DNA of 64,000 bases from Novosphingobium beihaiense (GTDB lineage Bacteria; Pseudomonadota; Alphaproteobacteria; Sphingomonadales; Sphingomonadaceae), in NCBI RefSeq assembly GCF_022832375.1, contig NZ_JALHLG010000013.1:1-64000 (forward strand), read 5' to 3'. A program made the translations under genes and the position numbers. Within the stretch, counting starts at the first letter, position 1, and each line of letters opens with the position of its first letter. Shown here piece by piece: positions 16,384-24,466 of the stretch. The notes under the pieces were generated by a model that was not told where the DNA came from, searched no databases, and worked only from the letters and a program-made list of their open reading frames with translations.

Positions 16384-17175
16384 TTATCCCCGCAGCATTT
16401 CCAGAACCTGCGCCACCAGCCAGTCCTGCGCGTGGGGCTCGACATAGCTGTGCGAGGCGCCGGGGCAGGTGCGGATGCGTTTGTCGGCCTTGTCCCACTT
16501 CGCCACGAAGGCGAGGCCGGTGCGGTCGCGCCCGGCGATCAGGAAGCGTACCGGGCCCTTGAACGGGGCGAGCCGCTGCGCGATTTCGGCAGCGAGCCCC
16601 GCGGCGGCCTTCGGAGAGGGGCGCAGGGCCGAGAGCAGGCTGCGGACGAGCTTGCCGATGGGCACTTGCCCGGTCAGCAGGCGCTTGATCGCCGCCGGAT
16701 CGGCCAGCCGCCGCCGGTAATGATCGCGCACCACTTCGGCCGGGGCTTCCTCATCCGCATCGTCGATGGTCCAGGGGTTGGACAGCACCAGTGCGTCCAG
16801 ACCGGCACCGCCCGCCAGCATCAGCGCGGCGGCGGCATCGCAATTGCCCATACCCGCCACGCGGGTGAGCTGCGGGCACTCGCGCCGGAACGCGGCGAGC
16901 GCGGCGGCGATGTCCGGCGCAGCCGATACGAATTCGCCGTTGGTGCCTTCGCTGTCGCCCACGCCGCGCCGGTCGAAACGCAGGACCGGAAACCCGGCCG
17001 CCGCGATCCGCGCCGCGAACCGGGCCTGCCCGTTCCACGCACCGCCGCGCACTTCGTTGCCGCCGGTGACGAGCAGGAGCCCCGCCGTGCCCGCTGCCTC
17101 GCGGCTTTCCGGCTCGTCCAGCGTGGCGGCCAGCCGCGCGCCCTGGCATTCGAAAGCGAAGTGGCGGCGCTTCAT
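16384..17175 (-). CDS. Exosortase A system-associated hydrolase 1, Cys nucleophile
   Basis: A 263-residue alpha/beta hydrolase of the family found only beside exosortase A clusters (hydr1). It has the strand-loop LLVTGGNEVRGG (34-45), FDRRGVGDSEG (67-77), and a nucleophile elbow GMGNCDAAAAL with Cys112 where Ser is usual. Asp217 (AGRDRTG) and His242 (GASHSYVEP) complete a plausible Cys-Asp-His triad. The true start is ATG 17175; the frame extends upstream, but that part is antisense-like noise within hydrolase 2. Its start overlaps the end of hydrolase 2 by 4 bases (ATGA). The reaction is not known; a thioester or ester of the ACP-linked product is a reasonable substrate. Confidence 0.9.
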   Translation of the reverse strand: MKRRHFAFECQGARLAATLDEPESREAAGTAGLLLVTGGNEVRGGAWNGQARFAARIAAAGFPVLRFDRRGVGDSEGTNGEFVSAAPDIAAALAAFRRECPQLTRVAGMGNCDAAAALMLAGGAGLDALVLSNPWTIDDADEEAPAEVVRDHYRRRLADPAAIKRLLTGQVPIGKLVRSLLSALRPSPKAAAGLAAEIAQRLAPFKGPVRFLIAGRDRTGLAFVAKWDKADKRIRTCPGASHSYVEPHAQDWLVAQVLEMLRG

Positions 17176-17846
17176 GCCGCAATCGCCTGGGTCAGGATGG
17201 CGGCAAGGGCATCGGCCTGCGCCGCGTTTTCGTCCGGCTCGGCGCGCATCCACAGGCCGCTGCCGCCCACCGCGTCCTGCCCGATCGTGGTTGCGCGCGC
17301 GCCGGGCACCATGGTTTCGAAATGGCGGAAGAAGCTGGCGCTGAGCCGGTAGCCGCTCAGCTCTATCCCTGAAATCGCGGCCGTCTCCGCCAGCAGCTCG
17401 CGCGTTTCCTCGTCTCCCGCCTCGCGCGCGGAGAGGATGCGCGCGCGCAGCATCTGGCGCAGGAGCGTGGCGGCTTTCACCGGGGCATAGTGCCACGCGG
17501 GCAGGCCGGGCGGCGTGAACAGGCAGCCGCCGCGCAGGCCCAGCACATGCGTGGCGCCAAAGTGCCGGGCAGCCGCCGCCGCGGCATCGAGCCAGTCCGT
17601 GGTATCCTGCCGTTCAAGCGGCTGCAGGCTCTCGTTGCAGCCGGGCAGGTCGGGCAGGAAACTGTCGATCCCGGCGGCATCGAGGCGGCGCATCACTTCC
17701 ACCGTGAAGCGGCGCAGGCGGTTGCTCTCTTCGAACAGGGCGGGGACAATCAGCAGGCGGGGTTCGCGCGCCTTATCGAAGACCAGGGCATATTCCCGGG
17801 CCTCGCCGCCGGCGGGCAGCGGGCAGGGCCAGGTTGCCGGGGTCAT
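17172..17846 (-). CDS. Exosortase A system-associated hydrolase 2, probable pseudoenzyme
   Basis: A 224-residue protein related to alpha/beta hydrolases and found with exosortase A (hydr2). The fold is visible (RLLIVPALFEESNRLRRFTVEVMRRLDAAG; IDSFLPDLPGCNESLQP). The nucleophile elbow reads LGLRGGCLF with Arg105 at the nucleophile position, and no triad His appears near the C-terminus. It is therefore probably non-catalytic and may pair with hydrolase 1, whose gene overlaps it by 4 bases. The start ATG 17846 lies 10 bases after the acyl carrier protein stop. The longer frame to 17936 is the carrier protein gene read in another phase. Confidence 0.85.
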   Translation of the reverse strand: MTPATWPCPLPAGGEAREYALVFDKAREPRLLIVPALFEESNRLRRFTVEVMRRLDAAGIDSFLPDLPGCNESLQPLERQDTTDWLDAAAAAARHFGATHVLGLRGGCLFTPPGLPAWHYAPVKAATLLRQMLRARILSAREAGDEETRELLAETAAISGIELSGYRLSASFFRHFETMVPGARATTIGQDAVGGSGLWMRAEPDENAAQADALAAILTQAIAA

Positions 17847-17856
17847 CGCGCCTGCC

Positions 17857-18120
17857 TCATGCTTCGGCGCGCTTGGCCTCGGCAAAGGCGAGCAGGCCGC
17901 CGAAAGTCTCCAGCATCTCGCCGTCGATCTCGTCATCCTCGATCACGATGTCGAGCCGGTCTTCCAGCTCGGTCAGCAGACCGGCGACGGCCATCGAATC
18001 CAGTTCGGGCAAATGGCCGAACAGGCCGGTACCGGCATCGAAACCTTCCGCCTGCCCCGGCTTGAGCCCAAGCACATCGGTGAGGATGTTGCGCAGCAGC
18101 TGGTCGGTATTGTCGGACAT
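17857..18120 (-). CDS. Acyl carrier protein of the exosortase A cluster
   Basis: An 87-residue acidic carrier protein. Ser42 in ELDSMAVAGLL is the phosphopantetheine attachment site, followed by the expected helix III region DIVIEDDEIDGEMLETFGGL. It is a dedicated ACP, distinct from fatty-acid AcpP, and would carry an acyl or aminoacyl group made by the AMP ligase across the divergent promoter (19353). It is encoded between the GNAT-like gene and hydrolase 2 on the same strand. The start is ATG 18120; an in-frame ATG at 18141 would add seven residues. The product itself cannot be deduced. Confidence 0.9.
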   Translation of the reverse strand: MSDNTDQLLRNILTDVLGLKPGQAEGFDAGTGLFGHLPELDSMAVAGLLTELEDRLDIVIEDDEIDGEMLETFGGLLAFAEAKRAEA

Positions 18121-18158
18121 GATTCCCCGGTTCCATGGCATGAATAACGGCGCGCGCT

Positions 18159-19322
18159 CTAGCCGCGCTTGGCCTTTGCGGCAAGGCGCGATAAGCCGCG
18201 CCGCAAGCCTGTCTTGGCCAGAAACGGCCAGTTCGCGGGCGCTGCGGGGCGGAACATGTCCAGCCTGAAGCGCGGGCGGACCTGTTCCATCCAGTCGCGC
18301 TTGTAGGGATCGCCGCCGGTCCCGAAATCGACCAGATCGACGGCATCGCCATCGATCACATGGCGGAACAGCGCGGCGGTGAGCACCGATCCGGGCGAAA
18401 ACGGCTTGGCGGCCTCGCGGTGGGCGAGCTTGTGGATGAAGGCGGTGCCGCCTTCCACGGTCCACATCTGCGCCGCCACGGCCTCTCCGCCCACGCGCGC
18501 CACGCCCAGCCGCAGACGGCCTGCGCCGCCCTCGGCGCGGGCAAAGGCGCGCAGGAAATCGGGCGAGCCTTCCTCGGGCTTCCAGCTTTCGGCGTAGATA
18601 TCCTCGTAAGCGGCCCAGACGTCCTCGTCGAAATGGGTGAGCACTTGCGTTTCGACTTTGCCGGACTTGCGCTTGAGCGTGGTGCGCAGCCTGCCGGGGC
18701 GGGCGGCGATATAGGCCTCGTAACTGCGGCCTTCGACCGGGAGCACATGGTTGGTGTCGCAGGCCTCGCGCAGCACCAGCCATCCGGCGGCGCGGAAGGC
18801 CTCTGTGAGCTGTGTGGCGCTGCCGTCTTCATCGGGCACGCCGGACAGTGTTACGCGGTGGCTTTGGCGCGCCAGATCGCGGGCGAGGGCGGTCAGGAGG
18901 GCCGGTTCGCCCGCGAGGATGGGGCGGAAGCGGAAGGTGTACCAGTTGGCAAGCGCGCTCAGATGGCCAAGTCCGGAGGTGCGGGTAAAACCACCCCGTC
19001 GCCCCCGCGCAGGCGGGGCCCCCGCTTCTGGTTCCAGCGCCGAAGAAAGCGGGGCCCCCGCCTGCGCGGGGGCGACGGATGTGTTGGGGGCAAAGGCCGT
19101 GCCGGATTGCAGGGCCAGCGGCAGCACCGCCGCCTGGTCTCCCTCGCGCGCCACGGCCAGCAGCGGGGGCAGTCCGCAATGTTCCTCCAGCATCTGCCAC
19201 CAGGCCAGCCGGTCGAACGGGGCGTGCTGGCAGGCATCGGACAGGAGCCGGGCAAGCTGGCCATCCGATTGCACTTCCTTAAGATCGGAGTGATATTCGA
19301 TCTTTACCACGTTACCTGCCAT
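18159..19322 (-). CDS. GNAT/FemAB-like acyltransferase of the exosortase A cluster, with repeat insertion
   Basis: A 387-residue transferase of the BioF2-like GNAT fold (Acetyltransf_6 type). Recognisable parts are the N-terminal APFDRLAWWQMLEEHCG, ALANWYTFRFRPIL (about 124-137), SYEAYIAARPGRLRTTLKRK and the acceptor-domain segment GTAFIHKLAHREAAKPFSPG followed by VDLVDFGTGGDPYKRDWM. Residues about 82-110 are encoded by a palindromic repeat (18996-19078) inserted in frame. The ATG at 19322 is 30 bases from the divergent ligase start. A GTG four codons downstream, with AGGTAA before it, is an alternative. Role: transfer of an acyl or aminoacyl group, perhaps from the nearby ACP; this is inference. 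Confidence 0.85.
   Translation of the reverse strand: MAGNVVKIEYHSDLKEVQSDGQLARLLSDACQHAPFDRLAWWQMLEEHCGLPPLLAVAREGDQAAVLPLALQSGTAFAPNTSVAPAQAGAPLSSALEPEAGAPPARGRRGGFTRTSGLGHLSALANWYTFRFRPILAGEPALLTALARDLARQSHRVTLSGVPDEDGSATQLTEAFRAAGWLVLREACDTNHVLPVEGRSYEAYIAARPGRLRTTLKRKSGKVETQVLTHFDEDVWAAYEDIYAESWKPEEGSPDFLRAFARAEGGAGRLRLGVARVGGEAVAAQMWTVEGGTAFIHKLAHREAAKPFSPGSVLTAALFRHVIDGDAVDLVDFGTGGDPYKRDWMEQVRPRFRLDMFRPAAPANWPFLAKTGLRRGLSRLAAKAKRG
18996..19078. repeat. Palindromic repeat inside the GNAT-like coding sequence
   Basis: Inverted arms of 32 bases (18996-19027 and 19047-19078; near-identical) with a 19-base loop. It is the same family as the intergenic copies at 44309-44394 and 60874-60960. 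It is read through as Ala/Pro/Gly-rich sequence with VAPAQAGAP and PARGRRG as the two arms, and the reading frame remains open on both sides. Confidence 0.9.
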
Positions 19323-19352
19323 ACCCCCCCGAGACGGAGATTTTCCCTTACG

Positions 19353-20879
19353 ATGCGCGGCACCCTCGAAAATCCGATCCTGCCGCTCGACCATCTGGCC
19401 CTTTGCGGGGCGGATGAGGCCGATGCGCTGGTGCTGCGCGAAGGTGTGCTTAGCTACCGGGAATTAAGATCGCGTATCTCGCGCCTCGCCGCGTGGCTGG
19501 CGCGCGAAGTGCCTGAAAAGGGCGCGCGGGTGGCGAGCTGGGCAGCCAAGGGCGAGCTGACCTGTCTGATGCCGCTGGCCGCCGCGCGCGCGGGGCTGGT
19601 CCATGTGCCGGTCAATCCGCTGCTCAAGCACGCGCAAGTGGCGCATATCCTGGCCGATAGCGGCGCGGCGCTGCTGATCGGCACGCCTGCGCGCCTGCGC
19701 ACGTTGAGCCATGCGGATATTCCGGCGCAGTGCCGTCTGATCGAGGAGGTGCAGGCGCTGGCCGATGCCGCCGCGCTGGGCGGGGATATGGCGCCTTCGC
19801 AGGCCGGACCCGATGATCTGGCAGCGATCCTCTACACCAGCGGTTCAACCGGGCGGCCCAAGGGGGTGATGCTCAGCCATGCCAACATGGTGCTGGGGGC
19901 GCAAAGCGTGGCGGACTATCTCGGCCTTGCGGCTGACGACCGCACGCTGGCGGTGCTGCCGCTGTCGTTCGACTACGGCCAGAACCAGCTCTTTTCGACA
20001 TGGTATGCTGGCGGCTGCGTGGTGCCGCTGGACTATCTGGTGCCGCGTGACGTCATGAAAGCGGTGGAGCGCCATGGCATCACCACGCTGGCAGCCGTGC
20101 CGCCGCTCTGGGTGCAGATCAGCGAGTTGAACTGGCCGGACGAGACGGCGGCGAAGCTGCGGCGGCTGACCAACAGCGGCGGCGCGCTGACGGTGGATCT
20201 CGTGCGCCGCTTGCGCGCGCTGTTCCCGCAGGCGCGGCTTTTCGCGATGTACGGCCTTACCGAGGCGTTCCGTTCGACTTATCTCGACCCGGCGCTGATC
20301 GATACCCACCCGACGTCGATGGGTAAGGCTGTTCCCCATGCAGAAGTGCTTGTTATCAATGATATGGGTGACATTGCTCAGGACGGGGAAGAAGGCGAGC
20401 TGGTCCATTGCGGGCCGCTTGTCGCGCAAGGGTACTGGCGCGATCCGCAGCGCACGGCGGAGCGTTACAGGCCCGCGCCGGAGGCTTCCGTCTATGGCGG
20501 CATGGCGGTGTGGTCTGGAGACCGGGTGCGGCGCGATGCGGATGGGCTGCTCTATTTCGCCGGGCGGCGCGATGCGATGATCAAGAGCGCGGGCAACCGC
20601 ATCAGCCCGCAGGAGATCGAGGACGCCGCGCTGGCGACGGGCCTTGTCGCCGAAGCGGTGGCGCTGGGTGTGCCTGACGAACGTCTCGGGCAGGCGGTCC
20701 ACCTGATCGCGCGGCCCGCGCCGGGTATTTCAGATGCAGAGGAAGAACTGCCACGTAAGCTTATGCAGGAATTGCCGAATTTCATGCAGCCCCGGGTCAT
20801 TCACTGGCGCGATGCGATGCCGGTGGGCCCCAATGGCAAGATCGACCGCACCGGCCTTCAGGCGGAGATTGCGGCATGA
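19353..20879 (+). CDS. Acyl-CoA ligase (AMP-forming), exosortase A system-associated
   Basis: A 508-residue ANL-superfamily ligase matching the ligase found with exosortase A clusters. P-loop ILYTSGSTGRPKGVMLSH, the YGLTEAFRSTYL region, hinge SGDRVRRDADGLLYFAGRRD, GNRISPQEIEDA and the C-terminal catalytic Lys in GPNGKIDRTG are present. It should adenylate a carboxylic or amino acid and load it on CoA or, more likely here, the ACP encoded at 17857. The start ATG 19353 fits the family N-terminus; the frame open upstream is antisense to the GNAT-like gene. It overlaps the decarboxylase by four bases (ATGA). Confidence 0.9.
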   Translation: MRGTLENPILPLDHLALCGADEADALVLREGVLSYRELRSRISRLAAWLAREVPEKGARVASWAAKGELTCLMPLAAARAGLVHVPVNPLLKHAQVAHILADSGAALLIGTPARLRTLSHADIPAQCRLIEEVQALADAAALGGDMAPSQAGPDDLAAILYTSGSTGRPKGVMLSHANMVLGAQSVADYLGLAADDRTLAVLPLSFDYGQNQLFSTWYAGGCVVPLDYLVPRDVMKAVERHGITTLAAVPPLWVQISELNWPDETAAKLRRLTNSGGALTVDLVRRLRALFPQARLFAMYGLTEAFRSTYLDPALIDTHPTSMGKAVPHAEVLVINDMGDIAQDGEEGELVHCGPLVAQGYWRDPQRTAERYRPAPEASVYGGMAVWSGDRVRRDADGLLYFAGRRDAMIKSAGNRISPQEIEDAALATGLVAEAVALGVPDERLGQAVHLIARPAPGISDAEEELPRKLMQELPNFMQPRVIHWRDAMPVGPNGKIDRTGLQAEIAA

Positions 20880-22102
20880 AACCGCTTGGCCCGATTCCCG
20901 CAGGCTATGACGCGATCGATGGCGTGCTGGCCGTGGGCGGCAAGCCGGTGACGCACTGGGTGGAGCAGGCGGGCGGAACGCCGCTGTTCCTCTACAGTGC
21001 GGACCTTGTAGGCACGCGCGTGGCCGAACTGCGCGCGGCGATGCCCGAACGGCTGGCGCTGCACTATGCGATGAAGGCGAACCCGTTTCCGCCGCTGCTC
21101 ACGCTGATGGCCGGGCTGGTGGACGGGTTCGATATCGCCTCGGGCGGGGAACTGGAGATGGCCGCCAAGGCCGGGCTGCCGCTGGACCGGGTCAGCTTTG
21201 CCGGGCCGGGCAAGCGCGACGGGGAACTGGAAGCCGCGATCCGTGCGGGCGTGACGCTCAACCTCGAATCCGAAGGCGAGGCGGCGCGGGCCATTGCCAT
21301 CGGGGAGAAGACCGGTGTGACGCCGCGTCTGGCGATCCGCGTCAATCCCGATTTCGATCTCAAGGGCTCTGGCATGAAGATGGGCGGCGGGGCCAAGCCC
21401 TTCGGCGTCGATGCCGAACGCGTGCCCGCACTGGTGCGCACGGTCCTTGCCAGCGGCGCGGAATGGCGTGGTTTTCACATTTTCGCGGGCAGTCAGGCGC
21501 TCGATGCCGAAGCGATTGCCGGGACTCAGGCGCAAACGCTGGCGCTGGCGGGGCGGCTGGCGGAGGAAAGCGGCGCAACGCTGCCGCACTGCAATCTGGG
21601 CGGAGGCCTGGGCATTCCCTATTTCCCCGGCGACACGCCCGCAGACCTCGCGCTGGTGGGCGAGCGGCTGGCGGAGCAGTTCGCGAAACTGCCCGATGTG
21701 CTGGCCGGGACCGCGTTCTGCATGGAACTCGGCCGCTATCTGGTGGGCGAAGCGGGAGTCTATCTGGCGCGTATCGTCGATCGCAAGGTTAGCCATGGCG
21801 AGGTTTTTCTAGTTACCGATGGCGGCCTGCATCACCAGCTTGCCGCGTCGGGCAACTTTGGAACGGTGGTGCGGCGCAATTATCCCTCCGCCATCGCCAC
21901 GCGCTTCGATGCGCCGGTGGAGGAAGAAGCTTCTATCGTAGGCTGTTTGTGCACTCCGCTCGATAAGCTTGCGGATAAAGGCGGTTTTCCCCGTGCGGAT
22001 GTGGGCGATCTGGCCGTGGTGTTCTGCGCCGGGGCCTATGGCGCCAGCGCTAGCCCGGCGGCATTTTTGGGGCAGGGCCCGGCCATGGAATTGCTGGTCT
22101 GA
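20876..22102 (+). CDS. PLP-dependent decarboxylase, exosortase A system-associated
   Basis: A 408-residue fold-III PLP enzyme related to diaminopimelate and ornithine decarboxylases. The PLP lysine is Lys67 in LHYAMKANPFP. Other sites are FDIASGGELEMA, FHIFAGSQ, GGGLGIPYF, MELGRYLVGEAGVYL and the active-site Cys in VGCLCTPLDKLAD. It should decarboxylate an amino-acid-like substrate. Its tight coupling to the AMP ligase suggests that an amine or decarboxylated amino acid is made or loaded on the ACP, but the substrate is unknown. The canonical lysA is normally elsewhere, and the divergent N-terminus argues against DAP itself. Confidence 0.88.
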   Translation: MKPLGPIPAGYDAIDGVLAVGGKPVTHWVEQAGGTPLFLYSADLVGTRVAELRAAMPERLALHYAMKANPFPPLLTLMAGLVDGFDIASGGELEMAAKAGLPLDRVSFAGPGKRDGELEAAIRAGVTLNLESEGEAARAIAIGEKTGVTPRLAIRVNPDFDLKGSGMKMGGGAKPFGVDAERVPALVRTVLASGAEWRGFHIFAGSQALDAEAIAGTQAQTLALAGRLAEESGATLPHCNLGGGLGIPYFPGDTPADLALVGERLAEQFAKLPDVLAGTAFCMELGRYLVGEAGVYLARIVDRKVSHGEVFLVTDGGLHHQLAASGNFGTVVRRNYPSAIATRFDAPVEEEASIVGCLCTPLDKLADKGGFPRADVGDLAVVFCAGAYGASASPAAFLGQGPAMELLV

Positions 22103-22276
22103 CGGCGGTTTAACGCTTTGGGGGGCGCGGCGTCCCGATTTGGGACCGGGTTGCAAATCGGCTGTCACGGCTAACGCAATGTTCACCCTTTTTTCGCATG
22201 ACGGAGGCTGGATTTTGCCAGCTCTCCCTTCGCACCCGATTGTGCGGAGGCGCTTGGCGCAGACAAGGAAGTGTCC

Positions 22277-22921
22277 ATGCCGCCTTTCCGCTTTGCCCGG
22301 CTCGTGGCCGGTTCAGCGCTTGCCAGCCTGACCCTGACGGGATGCATGGGCTCGGCATCGGGACCGGAACTGCCGCCCGCCTCGTTCGTGGCGATGCAGG
22401 AAGGGCCGGGCGAGGAATACGTGATCGGCCCGCTGGACACGCTGACGATCTTCGTCTGGCGCAATCCCGAACTCGGCGCGAAAGTGCAGGTGCGGCCGGA
22501 CGGGCGCATCACCACGCCGCTGATCACCGACATGCCCGCCGTGGGCAAGACCCCCTCGATGCTGGCCCAGGACATCCGCCTCCAGCTTTCGCAATATATC
22601 GAGGACCCGCTGGTCTCGGTGATCGTCGATAACTTCTCCGGCACCTTCAGCCAGCAGATTCGCGTGGTCGGTGCCACGGAAAAGCCTGCTTCGATCCCTT
22701 ACCGCGCGAACATGACCGTGCTTGACGCGATGATCGCGGTGGGCGGCCTGTCCGAATATGCGGCGGGCAACAAGGCGCGCCTGATCCGTTTCGACAAGTC
22801 CACCGGCAAGCAGAAGGAATACCAGCTGCGCCTGGGTGATCTGCTCAAGAAGGGCGACAGCAAGGCCAACGTGATGCTGAAGCCCGGTGATGTGATCATC
22901 ATCCCCGAAAGCATGTTCTGA
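22277..22921 (+). CDS. Wza-like polysaccharide export lipoprotein (XrtA system)
   Basis: A 214-residue outer-membrane polysaccharide export protein. The signal peptide ends with lipobox LTGC (Cys23). A poly_export domain follows (YVIGPLDTLTIFVWRNPEL, VQVRPDGRITTPLI), then an SLBB-type domain (IRVVGATEKPASIPYR, LKPGDVIIIPESMF). It should form the periplasmic/outer-membrane exit for the exopolysaccharide. It is shorter than E. coli Wza, as usual for the exosortase-linked form. The start ATG 22277 has AAGGAAG before it; a GTG six bases upstream is in frame. It follows a 170-bp gap that probably holds a second promoter. Confidence 0.92.
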   Translation: MPPFRFARLVAGSALASLTLTGCMGSASGPELPPASFVAMQEGPGEEYVIGPLDTLTIFVWRNPELGAKVQVRPDGRITTPLITDMPAVGKTPSMLAQDIRLQLSQYIEDPLVSVIVDNFSGTFSQQIRVVGATEKPASIPYRANMTVLDAMIAVGGLSEYAAGNKARLIRFDKSTGKQKEYQLRLGDLLKKGDSKANVMLKPGDVIIIPESMF

Positions 22922-22937
22922 GGAGCGCGCCGCCGCG

Positions 22938-24455
22938 ATGAATAACCTCTACGAAGAACTGCTATCGGCGGTCCACAGCGTCTGGACCCGGCGCTGGATC
23001 GCGCTGGGGCTGGCCTGGGTGATCTGCCTGCTGGGCTGGTTCGTGGTCGCGCTGATCCCGAACAGCTACGAATCGCAGGCGCGCATCTTCATCCAGCTCG
23101 ACGATGCGCTGGCCGAGCAGGTGGGCATCGGCGTGGCCGACAAGAAGCGCGATATCGAGCGCATCCGCCAGACGCTGACCAGCGCGGTGAACCTGGAAAA
23201 GGTGGTTCGCGGCACGCGCCTTGGCGATACCATCGAATCGCCCAAGCAGATGGAAGCGGCGGTTCTGGGGCTGGTCAAGAACGTGAAGATCGTCAGCCAG
23301 CAGGACAACCTGTTCCAGATCACCGCGACGGCGAACTACTCCTCGTTTTCCGATGCAGAGAACGCCAAGCTGGCGCAGGCCATGGCGCAGAAGCTGATCG
23401 ACATTTTCCGCGAAGAGAACCTCTCCGGCGACCGCGGCGAAATGGTCGAGACGCTGGAATTCGTGAACCAGCAGCTCAAGCAGCGCGAAAAGCAGCTCGA
23501 AAGTGCCGAGCAGAAGCGCACCGCGTTCGAAGCCGCGCATCCGGAGCTGGCGCAAGGCGGCGCGGCGGTGGTGCAGCGGCTGGAAACCTCGCGCTCGTCT
23601 TTGCGCGATGTCGAGGCCGATCTGGCGGCGGCGCAAAGCTCGCTCGCGGCGATAGACGGCCAGCTTGCCGGAACCCCGCGCACGATCGCGGGGGCGGGCG
23701 GCGGCGCGCAGGCGGCGCTGGCCAAGGCGCAGGGCGATCTGGCCTCGATGAAGGCCCGCGGGCTGACCGACAGCCACCCCGATGTGATCGCCACCCGCAA
23801 CCAGATCGCCGCGCTGAAAGGCCCGGCGGCGCAGGAAGCGGCGAACGGCGGCGGCACCGTCAACCCGGCCTATGCTTCGCTCCAGTCGATCCGGGCGGAG
23901 CGGCAGGCCAATGTTCAGGCGCTGCAGTCGCGCAAGGCGGCGCTGCAGTCCGATGTCGCTTCGCTGATGGCGTCGGCGATCAAGGACCCCGAACTCGCCA
24001 CCCAGGCTCAGCGCATCAACCGCGACTACGACGTGCTGCGCCGCCAGTACGACAAGCTTTTGCAGGACCGCGAGGAACTCAAGCTGCGCGGCGAGGTGAA
24101 GACCGAGCGCGAGGCGGTGAAGTTCGAAGTGGTCGATCCGCCGACGACGCCGCGCGCGCCGGTGGCGCCCAACCGTCCGGTGCTGCTCTTCGCCGTGCTG
24201 ATTGCCGGTATCGGCGGCGGCTGCGCGGGCGCCTTCGCGCTCAGCCGGGTACGGTCGGTATTCTCGACCACGGCCGGGCTGGAGCGGGCGACCGGCCTGC
24301 CGGTGCTGGGGGCGATTTCGCAGAACCTCACCGATGGCGCGCGCGCACTGCGGCGCAGGCGGCTGAAGTATTTCTATGGCGCCAGCGCGGCGCTGTGCGG
24401 GCTGTGCGTGGTGCTGCTCGCGATCGAATTCGTCCAGCGCGGAATGGTGGCGTGA
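22938..24455 (+). CDS. XrtA system polysaccharide chain-length determinant (Wzz/GNVR)
   Basis: A 505-residue polysaccharide co-polymerase. A transmembrane helix near residues 20-40 (WIALGLAWVICLLGWFVVAL) is followed by a Wzz domain (SYESQARIFIQLDD) and a long coiled coil (about 155-370, FVNQQLKQREKQLESAEQKR). A proline-rich segment PTTPRAPVAPNRP precedes a second helix, with a third at the C-terminus (FYGASAALCGLCVVLLAIEF). It sets exopolysaccharide length together with the tyrosine kinase encoded next. It starts 16 bases after the export gene. Confidence 0.9.
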   Translation: MNNLYEELLSAVHSVWTRRWIALGLAWVICLLGWFVVALIPNSYESQARIFIQLDDALAEQVGIGVADKKRDIERIRQTLTSAVNLEKVVRGTRLGDTIESPKQMEAAVLGLVKNVKIVSQQDNLFQITATANYSSFSDAENAKLAQAMAQKLIDIFREENLSGDRGEMVETLEFVNQQLKQREKQLESAEQKRTAFEAAHPELAQGGAAVVQRLETSRSSLRDVEADLAAAQSSLAAIDGQLAGTPRTIAGAGGGAQAALAKAQGDLASMKARGLTDSHPDVIATRNQIAALKGPAAQEAANGGGTVNPAYASLQSIRAERQANVQALQSRKAALQSDVASLMASAIKDPELATQAQRINRDYDVLRRQYDKLLQDREELKLRGEVKTEREAVKFEVVDPPTTPRAPVAPNRPVLLFAVLIAGIGGGCAGAFALSRVRSVFSTTAGLERATGLPVLGAISQNLTDGARALRRRRLKYFYGASAALCGLCVVLLAIEFVQRGMVA

Positions 24456-24466
24456 GGGAGCCCGAC

